Below, one piece after another: positions 21,891 through 30,163 of a DNA stretch of 30,163 nucleotides; position 1 is the stretch's first letter; each line of letters opens with the position of its first letter. The stretch covers positions 1 through 30,163 of the IMG/VR virus record IMGVR_UViG_3300047378_000853; one strand, 5' to 3'. Position numbers and translations under genes: made by a program. The notes below the pieces were generated by a model. The model searched no databases, was not told the origin of the DNA, and saw nothing but the letters and a program-made list of their open reading frames with translations. The DNA comes from a virus.

Positions 21891-24800
21891 ATGGAATACG
21901 GAGGAAAGAACCCAAACGGAATCAATCAGGTCAGTCAAAGTTTACTTTCGATTGATGTTCAAGGTGTAGAACAATTAAACATATCAACCTCATCGGTTGA
22001 TATTAATACGTCTTTGAATGTTGAAAGCGGAATAACTGCATCATCATTTACTGGTTCTTTTACTGGTTCATTCAAAGGAGATGGTTCTCAATTAGAAAGT
22101 ATTCCAACTACTGCACTTACTGGTGATATTGGTAGAATAGCTGAAGGTTCAGCAACCGCATCAGTTTTAAATGGTACTTCATTCGAAGTAAATGTACCTA
22201 CAAACATAGATGGTAATGTAACATCAACTGGAGATATTGATATTGAAGGTGAAATGTCAGCATCGATATATAGAGGTGATGGTGGTGGATTATACAACAT
22301 CCCAGCTGATGCATTAGGTGATATAGATAGATTAAAATCAGGTTCAGTAGAAGCTATAATTTCACCTGATGGTGGTTTAAGAGTAGAAGCTGGTGTAACT
22401 GTAAGGGATTATCTTATCGTAACTGGTAGTAGTATATTCAAAGCAACTGCACAAGTAGGAACCGATTTAACAGTAACAGGTTCAGCAGATATACAAAACA
22501 ATTTAACTATTGGTAATAATTTATCAGTAGCGGGAAGAATAACTTCTCAAGAATTATTAACAACATTTATTTCATCATCAGTAATTTACGCATCGGGTTC
22601 GAATGTGTTTGGTGATGAATCAACCGATACACACCAATTTACAGGTTCAGTATTAATTAAAGATTCGGTAGTAATTCCAGTCTTTAATTCAGCACCTTCT
22701 GGTGGTGTAGTTGGACAATTATATTATAACACTTCAGATACTAACATTTATCGTTATACTGCTGGTGGATGGGAACCTGCAGCTGGTACTGCTGGTACAT
22801 CGGGTACAAGTGGTACTTCCGGTAGTGGAGGTACATCTGGTTCTTCAGGTTCAAGTGGAACTGCTGGAACTGGAGGAACTTCTGGTTCTTCAGGTACTTC
22901 TGGTTCTGGAGGGACAAGTGGTTCTGGTGGTAGTTCTGGTACTGATGGTTCTGAAGGAACCTCAGGTAGTGGTGGAACAAGTGGTTCTGGTGGAACAAGT
23001 GGTTCTGGTGGAACATCAGGTTCTTCTGGTACATCTGGAAGTGGTGGAACAAGTGGAAGTGGTGGAACTTCTGGTTCTGGAGGAACAAGCGGAAGTGGTG
23101 GAACAAGCGGAAGTGGAGGAAGTAGTGGTTCTGGTGGAACCTCTGGTTCAAGTGGTTCATCTGGTTCATCAGGTAACGATGGAGCTGATGGTGTTGATGG
23201 TGCTGATGGTGATGATGGTACATCTGGTGTAGATGGTACTGATGGTACATCAGGAAGTGGAGGAACTTCTGGTTCAAGTGGTACATCTGGTTCATCTGGT
23301 TCTTCAGGTGAAGATGGTGCTGCTGGTGAAGGTGGTACACCTGGTACTTCTGGTAGTGGAGGAACTTCTGGTTCAAGTGGTTCATCTGGTTCATCCGGCT
23401 CAAGTGGTACATCTGGTGAAGATGGAACATCGGGTTCATCTGGTTCATCTGGTACATCTGGAAGTAGTGGTACATCTGGTAGAGATGGTGCTGCTGGTGA
23501 GGGTGGTACGCCGGGTACATCTGGTTCATCGGGTTCAAGTGGAACGAGTGGTAGTGGAGGAACATCAGGTTCTTCTGGTTCATCGGGTTCAAGTGGAAGT
23601 TCTGGAACAAGTGGTAGTGGTGGTTCATCAGGTACTGCAGGTAGTGGAGGTTCATCAGGTACAAGTGGAGCAACTGGTGCTGATGGAGAACAAGGTGTAG
23701 ATGGAGATGATGGAACATCAGGTTCTTCTGGTTCAAGTGGAACAAGTGGAAGTGGTGGAACATCAGGAAGTGGAGGTTCATCTGGTTCATCTGGTACATC
23801 AGGTAGTGGAGGAACGAGTGGTTCAGCTGGAAGTAGTGGAACTTCTGGAACTGGGGGAAGTGGAGGAACATCAGGTTCTTCTGGTTCATCTGGTACTGCT
23901 GGTAGTGGTGGTACATCTGGTTCAAGTGGAAGTAGTGGAACTTCAGGTAGTGGAGGTACATCCGGCTCTGGAGGAACAAGTGGTTCTGGGGGTACAAGTG
24001 GTTCTGGAGGAACATCAGGTTCTTCTGGTTCTAGTGGTACTTCTGGTAGTGGAGGTTCTTCTGGTTTATTAGCATTAACTGGTACTACTAATAATGGTGT
24101 AATTACACTTAATGGTTCAGCACCAAACGGAACTGTTGAAAGTAATCTTACTTTTGATGGAACAACTCTAAACATAACAGGTAATCTGAATGTAACAGGT
24201 ACTCAAACAATTGTGAATACCGAAACTATTCAGTTAGCAGATAATATTATTACTCTTAATTCAAACTTTACATCAGGTACTCCATCGGAGAATGCTGGTA
24301 TTGAAGTTTTAAGAGGTTCATCAGCAACTAAACAATTTATTTGGAATGAAAGTAGAGATAGTTGGATTGCTGATTCTCATTTAGAGGCTCTTGGAAATAT
24401 TGTAGCAGGAACTACATCTAAACAATCAAATACTGCTATTCAAGTACTAGCAGGAGATTCATATCGTGCTGGATTTGAGGCTTATGGTAGTGGTCAAGGT
24501 ACAGGTTATCTTTATGTAGGACAATCTGCAACATATGGTGGTGGTATTTCTTATAATGGAGATAATTCACCTGCATTTATTAGTGGTGAGGGTTCTGACC
24601 GAATTACTTTCTTTAGAAGGGAAGCCGGAACAAATACAGAAGTATTTAGCTATTCTTATGCAAATAGCCAAGTAGACTTTAATGGTACAATAACTGCTGC
24701 AAATATCAACACTGGACAAGGTACAACTGAGGTTTATCTAATGAATCAAAATGTTCGTACAACTGACGCAGTAACATTCGCAACTGTAAATACTGGTCAT

Positions 24801-27800
24801 GGTGCAAACGAATTGTACGCAATGAATCAAAATGTTCGTACATCCGATTCAGTAGTATTCTCTCAGTTAAGAGTAAACGAATATATTAGACATAATGGTG
24901 ATGATAACACTTATGTTAGATTTAGAGGAGATGATTTACAATTAGTAGCTGGTGGTAGAAATATCATAAGAATGGATGAAGGTACTGACCCAGATAAAGT
25001 AGAATTAGGGGATTCGAGTACTCAAACATATACTGAAGGACAATTAATTGTTGGAGATGCATCACCAACATATACTATAAACGATAATACTCCAATAGTA
25101 GGTTCAAATACTAATAATGTACTACATATCGATGGTTCAATTCAGTTAAAAAATAATAACGATGCTATTGTAATTGGTAGAGGTACATCAACATTCCTTA
25201 AAGATGAAGAACTTGGATTCGGATGGGGTGGTGGTTGGTATATGACCGATGGTACTTACCTAAGAGTAAGAAATAATAAAATTCTTTATTCAACTGGTGA
25301 ATTTTGGGCTAGTAGATTTAATGATGTAAATGATACTGGATATTATGGTGATTTCGCATCTACATCAAATTTAAATAATCTCAATGTTAATCACTTTGGT
25401 ATAAACAATAGTAGTAGTGGAACAAGAGATGGTATATCTTTATATGGAGGATATTCAGCAGGTGAACCTACTTATGGTATTTTATTCACAGGTACAAGTT
25501 TAGGAACACATGGTGGTGTAACTGGTGATTGGGCTACATACTTTACAATGAGTAACACTTCTAATAGAGGTTGGATATTCAGAAGAGTGGGTAGTGGTAA
25601 TGCTGCTAGTATCTCAGCTGCTGGTTTAGGACAATTTAATGATAGTGTTCGTGCACCAATCTTTTATGATACAAATAATACGGGAAGATATGTAGACCCA
25701 GCTGGAACATCTTCGATGTTGAATATCAATATGAATAATGGTACTTTAAGTAATGTTAATCATATTACAATAAATGATCCTGGTGCTAGTGAAGGTATCC
25801 AATGGTTAAATGGTAATGATTGGAGAATCTATGAATCTCCTGATAATATGAGTAATTCATCGGGTAATTTACAATTTACTCAAGGTACTACATTTAGATT
25901 CAGAGTAGATACATCAGGTAATAGTTGGTCATCCGCATCATCCAGAGCACCTATTTTCTATGATTCAAATAATAGTGGATATTACTTTCATGGAGATGGT
26001 ACTACACAAATGTATCGTACTGAAATTAATAATCAGTTAAGATTAGAAAGTGGAGCACCAATTTATTTATACACATCAGCTGGAAATCAAAGAGGATATC
26101 TTCAAGCAACTGATACAAACGATGCTCATTTAATTATAGCAACATCAGGTGGTGAAGATATTTCATTCAGAGATGGTGGTTTAGGTGGTACATGGAATCA
26201 AATCATTAGAGGAGATGGACAAGTTCTGATTAATTCTAGACTTGATGTTCCTATAATGTATGATAGAAATGATACAAACTATTACGCAAATCCTGCTGGA
26301 ACTTCTGTATTTAACGGATTAACTGTTGGTGGATACAACGTTCTTACTGGTGGTAATCTTGAAAATTATGTAGCAAATATTGAGAATGGTTCATTCTACA
26401 ATATTACTGATTCAATGACTGATGCTGAAGTAAGAGCACAACTTGGTACAACATCAACTAAGGTAACTAAAGTAGATGATAGTACTGCACCGGCAGAAGG
26501 AGCATTTAAAGTTACTGGTTATTTAGGATTTGATGATGGTAGATATATTAAGATTGATAAAGAATCTCAATATACTTTTGAAGTTTGGGTTAAAGTAATT
26601 GATGGTGGTGATAGCAACCAAAGATTATATATGGGTTGGACAATGTATGATAGAAATAAATCATCATATGGTAACTCTAAAAGATATTGGGGTTCTGGTG
26701 GAAATCAATTTGATACTAACTCTAATACAAATGGTTGGTATAAAGTAACTGGAAAAATAAAAGGTACAGGATTCCATGCAGATGCTCAATACGCTAGACC
26801 AGTACTTCTTTTTAATTATTCATCAAATGTGGGTGTAACTCATTATTGTGGATTAAAACTTTACAAATCAGAGCAGAGTCTTGGTAGATTAAGATTACAT
26901 GGTAGTTATACTAATAATGCTTCATATGTTCATAACTTAACTGACCAAAGATATCCATACATTGAAGGTGGTGATAGTAACGCATTAAGAATACAATCAA
27001 ATAGTGGATATGTTGATTTTGGAGCAATGAATACTTCACATCTTCATATGTACACCGATAGAGGTTCATTCTATACCAACAAGATGATGTACATTAATGG
27101 TGGTACTGAATTAAGACAGGGTGATGTTAGAGCATCTATATTCTATGATAAAGATACTACATCAAGATATCTAAATCCGAATGGTACATCAAGAGTAAAC
27201 GAAATTGAAATATACGATACTATAAGAATGACTAATTATGGTATTGGTATCACTGGTACATATACATCTACAAGATTACAAACTATCTTTAATATGGATG
27301 ACCAGTATTCTATCGCACAAGATGGTAATGCTACAAATAACGCATATGGTTTATATTGGTCTCATCCAAACGCAGGTTCATTAGGTGGAGCTAACAACTT
27401 AAATGACCATGGTTTATTGATTATCAATAATGGTTCATTTAGAGCAGCAATCTCAAGTAGAGCAGTATTTAGTTCTGATGTTAGAGGTACTCAATTCTAT
27501 GATTACAATAATACTGGATATTATGTAAATCCAGCAGGTCAATCTCATATGAATACTCTTACCTTAGCAGGTAATAGAATCGGATTCATCAATACATCAT
27601 TTGATGCTGAAATTAGAGTATCTGATTCTAATCCTGATGGAACTGGTGCAGAATTTACATTCTATGGTGATACTGGAGCTAGAAACGCACAACTTTCAGC
27701 CGAAGTAGGTAGTTTTAACGCAAGAGTTAGAACACCTATAATGTATGATTACAATGATAGTGGATATTATGTTGACCCTAATTCACTTACTAATCTTAAT

Positions 27801-30163
27801 AACTTAACTGTACAAGGTACATTAAACTTAAATGGTACTGTTGATTTAGGTGATGATTATGAAATAGATGTTCATAAAACAATAGCTATCAACTCAACAT
27901 TAAGTGCAAGTGGTACTCAAGCTCGTAGATTTGAAATTGCTAGGATTTCAATGGATTGGAACGATTGGAATGGTACTGGTACATTTGAAGTAGAATTACA
28001 CGAACAATATTATGGTAGAGGTTCTAAAAAGACATACCAAGTATTTTGGGGATATTATAACGCATATCAAGTAAGATTAGTTGATGCTAATGTCTATGGT
28101 AACAATCATTTTAGAGTAACGATTGGTTCACCTGTAACAATTAGTGGAGATATTAGATATGTACCTGTTTATGTAGATGTAAGATACTACACTCAGGTAA
28201 AAGCAAGAGTTAGAACTACTAGAGCTGTAACTTATACTGATAGTACACCTTCTAGAAGTTGGGCATATATAAATAAATCACCAAGTGTAACTAATATATC
28301 AGATTTTTCTGGAGATTCTATCATTTATAAAACCGAAACATCACTAGCAGCTGATGTGTTCTATGATTCAAATAATACTGGTTACTATGGTAACTTTGCT
28401 TCTACTTCATATATGAATGATTTAAGGGCTAACATTTTCTACGAAAGAGAAAACACCGCATACTACTTTGGTAGTTCACAAGGTGATGCTCGAATGAGAA
28501 ATGTTAGAACAAATAACATTCAAGTTGAAAATGGTGCTACTCTAACTTCGGTTAATGGAAGTGGTAGAATTTATATGGGTGGTAACTTCCATATTGATGC
28601 ATATAACGGAAATGATATTTATGTAAACTACTATTCTAATAGAAGATTCAGAGTATGGAATGGTTCATCAGCTGAAAGATTTAGAGTAGATACAAATGGT
28701 ATTGTATATGCATTCTCACAAGTACGTTCACCAATCTATTATGATTATAACAATACTGGATATTATGTAGACCCTGCATCTTTCTCAAACTTTAATAGTG
28801 GTTTAAGAGCAACTGAAATCTACGCAAGAAACTGGTTCAGAAACGATAATAGTGGTGAAGGTTTATATAACCAAGCAACTGGAATGCATTGGTATTCTGA
28901 TTCATCATCTAGATTTAGATTATATTCTGGTAGTTCTTCTACATCACAAATTATGTTAACAACTTCTGGTAACTCTGTTAGGGGTTATCTATACGCAACT
29001 AATTCAAACGAAATTGGTTTATTAGATGCTGGTGGAAGTTGGGCAATTAGACACGCAAATGATAATGGTACTTATTTCTATACTGATGGTAGTTCATTGG
29101 AATTCAGAGTAGGTAGAGATACAGTAACTGGTAACTATGGTACTGTTCAAACCTCAAGCACTAGAGGTGGTTGGGGTGGATACTCAATTAATGGAAATTG
29201 GGTGTTTATGCATGACCATTCAAACGCAGCAGGTATCTATAATGATATTGAAAATGAGTGGGCTATCTATATGTTGAGAAACTCTTATGTAGAGTTAATG
29301 TACAACGGAACTTGGGAATTAGCAACTCGTAGTGGATATGGTTTAGCTAGAGGTTCGATGAGAGCACCAATCTTCTATGATTCAAATGATACTGGATATT
29401 ATATAGACCCTAATTCAACATCTAATACAGCACTTCGTATGAGAGGTGGAGCATTATTTGGACCAAATCAAAGTTGGGGTGAATATCTTGCAGTTGGTGG
29501 TAATGGTAGATGGACTAGTTCTTACGCACAAGTTGCTTCAACAAATGGTAACTTACACTTAGATGCGAGAAGTGGAAGAAGTATGTACCTAAACTGGTAT
29601 ACTGGTGGAACTGTTTATGTAAATGGTTCAATGCAAGCAGATATTTACTATGATAGAAATAGTACTTCTTATTATGGTAACTTTGCTTCTACATCTTATA
29701 TGAATGATGTAAGAGCTAACATTTTCTATGATAGAAGTAATACCGCATATTATTTTGGTAGTGGTTCTGGTGATTCTAGATTTAATAGAGTAACTGGTAA
29801 TTACTTCATCAATGATGGTTCAGTATCATCTAATGATAGATTTGGTATATTCTGGTCATCTGATAGAAGTGAAGCATATGCAATCTTTAGAGAAAGTGGT
29901 GGTTGGTCTTATAGATATCCTGATTTAAGAATCGCATTCCATACTGGTATTAAGTTTGGGGCAAACGCATCTTACAATGGTATGCGTTTCTACAACGATT
30001 ACAATATGGCAACGCAGGTGATGTCTGTTAACAACTCTACTGACCCATTAGGTGGAAATAACGTATATGTTAACTACAACCTACAAGCTGGAGATTCATT
30101 AAGAGCACCAATCTTCTATGATTCAAATAACACTGGTTACTATATGAACCCAGCGTCTGGAAA
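21891..30163 (+). CDS. Second giant collagen-like tail fibre (3' end outside window, at least 2757 aa)
   Basis: ATG 21891 follows GAGG at 21884-21887, a weak Shine-Dalgarno with short spacing. Reading the frame by eye to base 30163 shows no stop, so the gene runs past the window. Order: N-terminus MEYGGKNPNGINQVSQSLLS; beta repeats with SFTGSFTGSFKGDGSQL and GDGGGLYNIP; GQLYYNTSDTNIYRYTAGGW; a collagen-like stalk (residues about 299-725); a hinge SNLTFDGTTLNITGNLNVTG with TIVNTETIQLADNIITLNSN; two MNQNVRTTDxVxF motifs; and then from about residue 1140 many YYDSNNTGYYVDP-type repeats with inserted beta domains. The hinge and MNQNVRTTD motifs are familiar from phage fibres. It is probably a trimeric receptor-binding fibre (inference). 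Its true tip is not visible. Confidence 0.85.
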   Translation, partial: MEYGGKNPNGINQVSQSLLSIDVQGVEQLNISTSSVDINTSLNVESGITASSFTGSFTGSFKGDGSQLESIPTTALTGDIGRIAEGSATASVLNGTSFEVNVPTNIDGNVTSTGDIDIEGEMSASIYRGDGGGLYNIPADALGDIDRLKSGSVEAIISPDGGLRVEAGVTVRDYLIVTGSSIFKATAQVGTDLTVTGSADIQNNLTIGNNLSVAGRITSQELLTTFISSSVIYASGSNVFGDESTDTHQFTGSVLIKDSVVIPVFNSAPSGGVVGQLYYNTSDTNIYRYTAGGWEPAAGTAGTSGTSGTSGSGGTSGSSGSSGTAGTGGTSGSSGTSGSGGTSGSGGSSGTDGSEGTSGSGGTSGSGGTSGSGGTSGSSGTSGSGGTSGSGGTSGSGGTSGSGGTSGSGGSSGSGGTSGSSGSSGSSGNDGADGVDGADGDDGTSGVDGTDGTSGSGGTSGSSGTSGSSGSSGEDGAAGEGGTPGTSGSGGTSGSSGSSGSSGSSGTSGEDGTSGSSGSSGTSGSSGTSGRDGAAGEGGTPGTSGSSGSSGTSGSGGTSGSSGSSGSSGSSGTSGSGGSSGTAGSGGSSGTSGATGADGEQGVDGDDGTSGSSGSSGTSGSGGTSGSGGSSGSSGTSGSGGTSGSAGSSGTSGTGGSGGTSGSSGSSGTAGSGGTSGSSGSSGTSGSGGTSGSGGTSGSGGTSGSGGTSGSSGSSGTSGSGGSSGLLALTGTTNNGVITLNGSAPNGTVESNLTFDGTTLNITGNLNVTGTQTIVNTETIQLADNIITLNSNFTSGTPSENAGIEVLRGSSATKQFIWNESRDSWIADSHLEALGNIVAGTTSKQSNTAIQVLAGDSYRAGFEAYGSGQGTGYLYVGQSATYGGGISYNGDNSPAFISGEGSDRITFFRREAGTNTEVFSYSYANSQVDFNGTITAANINTGQGTTEVYLMNQNVRTTDAVTFATVNTGHGANELYAMNQNVRTSDSVVFSQLRVNEYIRHNGDDNTYVRFRGDDLQLVAGGRNIIRMDEGTDPDKVELGDSSTQTYTEGQLIVGDASPTYTINDNTPIVGSNTNNVLHIDGSIQLKNNNDAIVIGRGTSTFLKDEELGFGWGGGWYMTDGTYLRVRNNKILYSTGEFWASRFNDVNDTGYYGDFASTSNLNNLNVNHFGINNSSSGTRDGISLYGGYSAGEPTYGILFTGTSLGTHGGVTGDWATYFTMSNTSNRGWIFRRVGSGNAASISAAGLGQFNDSVRAPIFYDTNNTGRYVDPAGTSSMLNINMNNGTLSNVNHITINDPGASEGIQWLNGNDWRIYESPDNMSNSSGNLQFTQGTTFRFRVDTSGNSWSSASSRAPIFYDSNNSGYYFHGDGTTQMYRTEINNQLRLESGAPIYLYTSAGNQRGYLQATDTNDAHLIIATSGGEDISFRDGGLGGTWNQIIRGDGQVLINSRLDVPIMYDRNDTNYYANPAGTSVFNGLTVGGYNVLTGGNLENYVANIENGSFYNITDSMTDAEVRAQLGTTSTKVTKVDDSTAPAEGAFKVTGYLGFDDGRYIKIDKESQYTFEVWVKVIDGGDSNQRLYMGWTMYDRNKSSYGNSKRYWGSGGNQFDTNSNTNGWYKVTGKIKGTGFHADAQYARPVLLFNYSSNVGVTHYCGLKLYKSEQSLGRLRLHGSYTNNASYVHNLTDQRYPYIEGGDSNALRIQSNSGYVDFGAMNTSHLHMYTDRGSFYTNKMMYINGGTELRQGDVRASIFYDKDTTSRYLNPNGTSRVNEIEIYDTIRMTNYGIGITGTYTSTRLQTIFNMDDQYSIAQDGNATNNAYGLYWSHPNAGSLGGANNLNDHGLLIINNGSFRAAISSRAVFSSDVRGTQFYDYNNTGYYVNPAGQSHMNTLTLAGNRIGFINTSFDAEIRVSDSNPDGTGAEFTFYGDTGARNAQLSAEVGSFNARVRTPIMYDYNDSGYYVDPNSLTNLNNLTVQGTLNLNGTVDLGDDYEIDVHKTIAINSTLSASGTQARRFEIARISMDWNDWNGTGTFEVELHEQYYGRGSKKTYQVFWGYYNAYQVRLVDANVYGNNHFRVTIGSPVTISGDIRYVPVYVDVRYYTQVKARVRTTRAVTYTDSTPSRSWAYINKSPSVTNISDFSGDSIIYKTETSLAADVFYDSNNTGYYGNFASTSYMNDLRANIFYERENTAYYFGSSQGDARMRNVRTNNIQVENGATLTSVNGSGRIYMGGNFHIDAYNGNDIYVNYYSNRRFRVWNGSSAERFRVDTNGIVYAFSQVRSPIYYDYNNTGYYVDPASFSNFNSGLRATEIYARNWFRNDNSGEGLYNQATGMHWYSDSSSRFRLYSGSSSTSQIMLTTSGNSVRGYLYATNSNEIGLLDAGGSWAIRHANDNGTYFYTDGSSLEFRVGRDTVTGNYGTVQTSSTRGGWGGYSINGNWVFMHDHSNAAGIYNDIENEWAIYMLRNSYVELMYNGTWELATRSGYGLARGSMRAPIFYDSNDTGYYIDPNSTSNTALRMRGGALFGPNQSWGEYLAVGGNGRWTSSYAQVASTNGNLHLDARSGRSMYLNWYTGGTVYVNGSMQADIYYDRNSTSYYGNFASTSYMNDVRANIFYDRSNTAYYFGSGSGDSRFNRVTGNYFINDGSVSSNDRFGIFWSSDRSEAYAIFRESGGWSYRYPDLRIAFHTGIKFGANASYNGMRFYNDYNMATQVMSVNNSTDPLGGNNVYVNYNLQAGDSLRAPIFYDSNNTGYYMNPASG
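22785..24065 (+). repeat. Collagen-like Gly-X-Y stalk of the second giant fibre
   Basis: About 427 residues of Gly-X-Y. Unlike the first fibre, GSG triplets are very frequent (GTSGSGGTSG). There are acidic patches (GNDGADGVDGADGDDG near 23173-23220) and two near-identical segments GAAGEGGTPGTSG near 23320 and 23490. These hold the only prolines, both in the Y position. No TFF-type interruptions occur. Confidence 0.88.
26330..26880 (+). other. Inserted jelly-roll / carbohydrate-binding-like domain in the distal fibre
   Basis: Residues about 1481-1664. The pattern runs ENGSFYNITDSMTDAE, then GYLGFDDGRYIKID, ESQYTFEVWVKVIDGG, LYMGWTMYDRN, NGWYKVTGKIKGTG, ARPVLLFNYSS, and THYCGLKLYK. A strand with Tyr-x-Phe-x-Val-Trp-Val, a WYKVxG strand and a final LKLY strand are typical of beta-sandwich sugar-binding modules on phage fibres. 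Sugar binding is inferred from the pattern only; the exact family is not recognised. Confidence 0.45.
27840..28350 (+). other. Inserted beta domain in the distal fibre (FEIARISMDWNDWNG type)
   Basis: Residues about 1984-2153. It reads VDLGDDYEIDVHKTIAI, RRFEIARISMDWNDWNG, TFEVELHEQYYGRG, YQVFWGYYNAYQVRLV, HFRVTIGSPVTISGD, then VPVYVDVRYYTQVKARV, and ends near NISDFSGDSIIY. I recall comparable segments in marine phage fibre proteins, without an assigned function. It contains no YYD motif and sits between two of them, so it is a distinct module. Confidence 0.45.

Larger units (their letters stand above)
25316..30163 (+). repeat. Distal fibre YYD-x-N-x-TGYY repeats (14 copies visible)
   Basis: Copies include FNDVNDTGYYGDF (25319), FYDTNNTGRYVDPAGTS (25666), FYDSNNSGYYFHG, MYDRNDTNYYANPAGTS, FYDKDTTSRYLNPNGTS, FYDYNNTGYYVNPAGQS, MYDYNDSGYYVDPNS, FYDSNNTGYYGNF, FYERENTAYYFGS, YYDYNNTGYYVDPAS, FYDSNDTGYYIDPNS, YYDRNSTSYYGNF, FYDRSNTAYYFGS and FYDSNNTGYYMNPAS. 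Most are preceded by RAPI, RTPI, RANI or a similar tripeptide with a strand. Spacing varies from about 80 to about 900 bases because different beta segments are inserted between copies. Confidence 0.8.

Noticed and set aside
22741-24175. Two overlapping minus-strand open frames and plus-strand alternate frames opposite the second collagen-like stalk
   Set aside because: Same artefact as in the first stalk; the real frame is the continuous + strand gene starting at 21891.

Overview
This window looks like part of the late structural (tail fibre / adhesin) region of a large tailed dsDNA phage with AT-rich DNA, most likely a marine T4-like myovirus. The assignment rests on protein families that I recall from marine T4-like phages (cyanophage / pelagiphage type) and could not search here: Cys-x-Arg-Asp helical repeats, FTCxMD beta repeats, a YAGAGVTYKALPP-type C-terminal cap, GDGSxLxNIP beta repeats, YYDSNNTGYYVDP fibre repeats and a tail-assembly-chaperone-like small protein. 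The host cannot be named from this sequence. Every supported gene is on the + strand, and the genes are tightly packed with gaps of 4 to 52 bases. I see no RNA genes, CRISPR arrays, insertion sequences, integrase or convincing terminators, and no gene-free stretch over 300 bases.

Layout. (1) 1-7676: the 3' part of a giant repeat protein whose start lies upstream. It has helical repeat units at both ends and a beta-rich core that is an internal 524-residue tandem duplication. (2) 7710-8570: a 286-aa protein made of a small beta fold interrupted by one diverged copy of the neighbour's helical unit. (3) 8594-19756: a 3720-aa fibre. It has an N-terminal anchor, 70/63-residue beta repeats, three cupredoxin-like domains, about 1060 residues of proline-free collagen-like Gly-Ser/Thr-Ser, and a C-terminal phage fibre domain. 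(4) 19770-20693: a PKD-like domain followed by BspA-type leucine-rich repeats. (5) 20700-21158: a tail-assembly-chaperone-like protein. (6) 21211-21543 and (7) 21548-21880: two 110-aa small structural proteins. (8) 21891 to beyond the window end: a second giant fibre, at least 2757 aa, with anchor, beta repeats, collagen-like stalk, hinge, and a long distal region of YYD-type repeats carrying inserted beta domains. I translated this last frame by eye to the end and found no stop.

Taken together, this is a cassette for building and tipping long host-recognition fibres. Both giant fibres follow the same plan (anchor, GDGS/NIP beta repeats, collagen-like stalk, SNLTFDGxxL hinge, variable tip). 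The small proteins between them are plausible baseplate/attachment or assembly partners. The repeated modules occur in different genes and positions, which suggests growth by internal duplication and domain shuffling. Functional roles are inferred from family resemblance; nothing here identifies the receptor.
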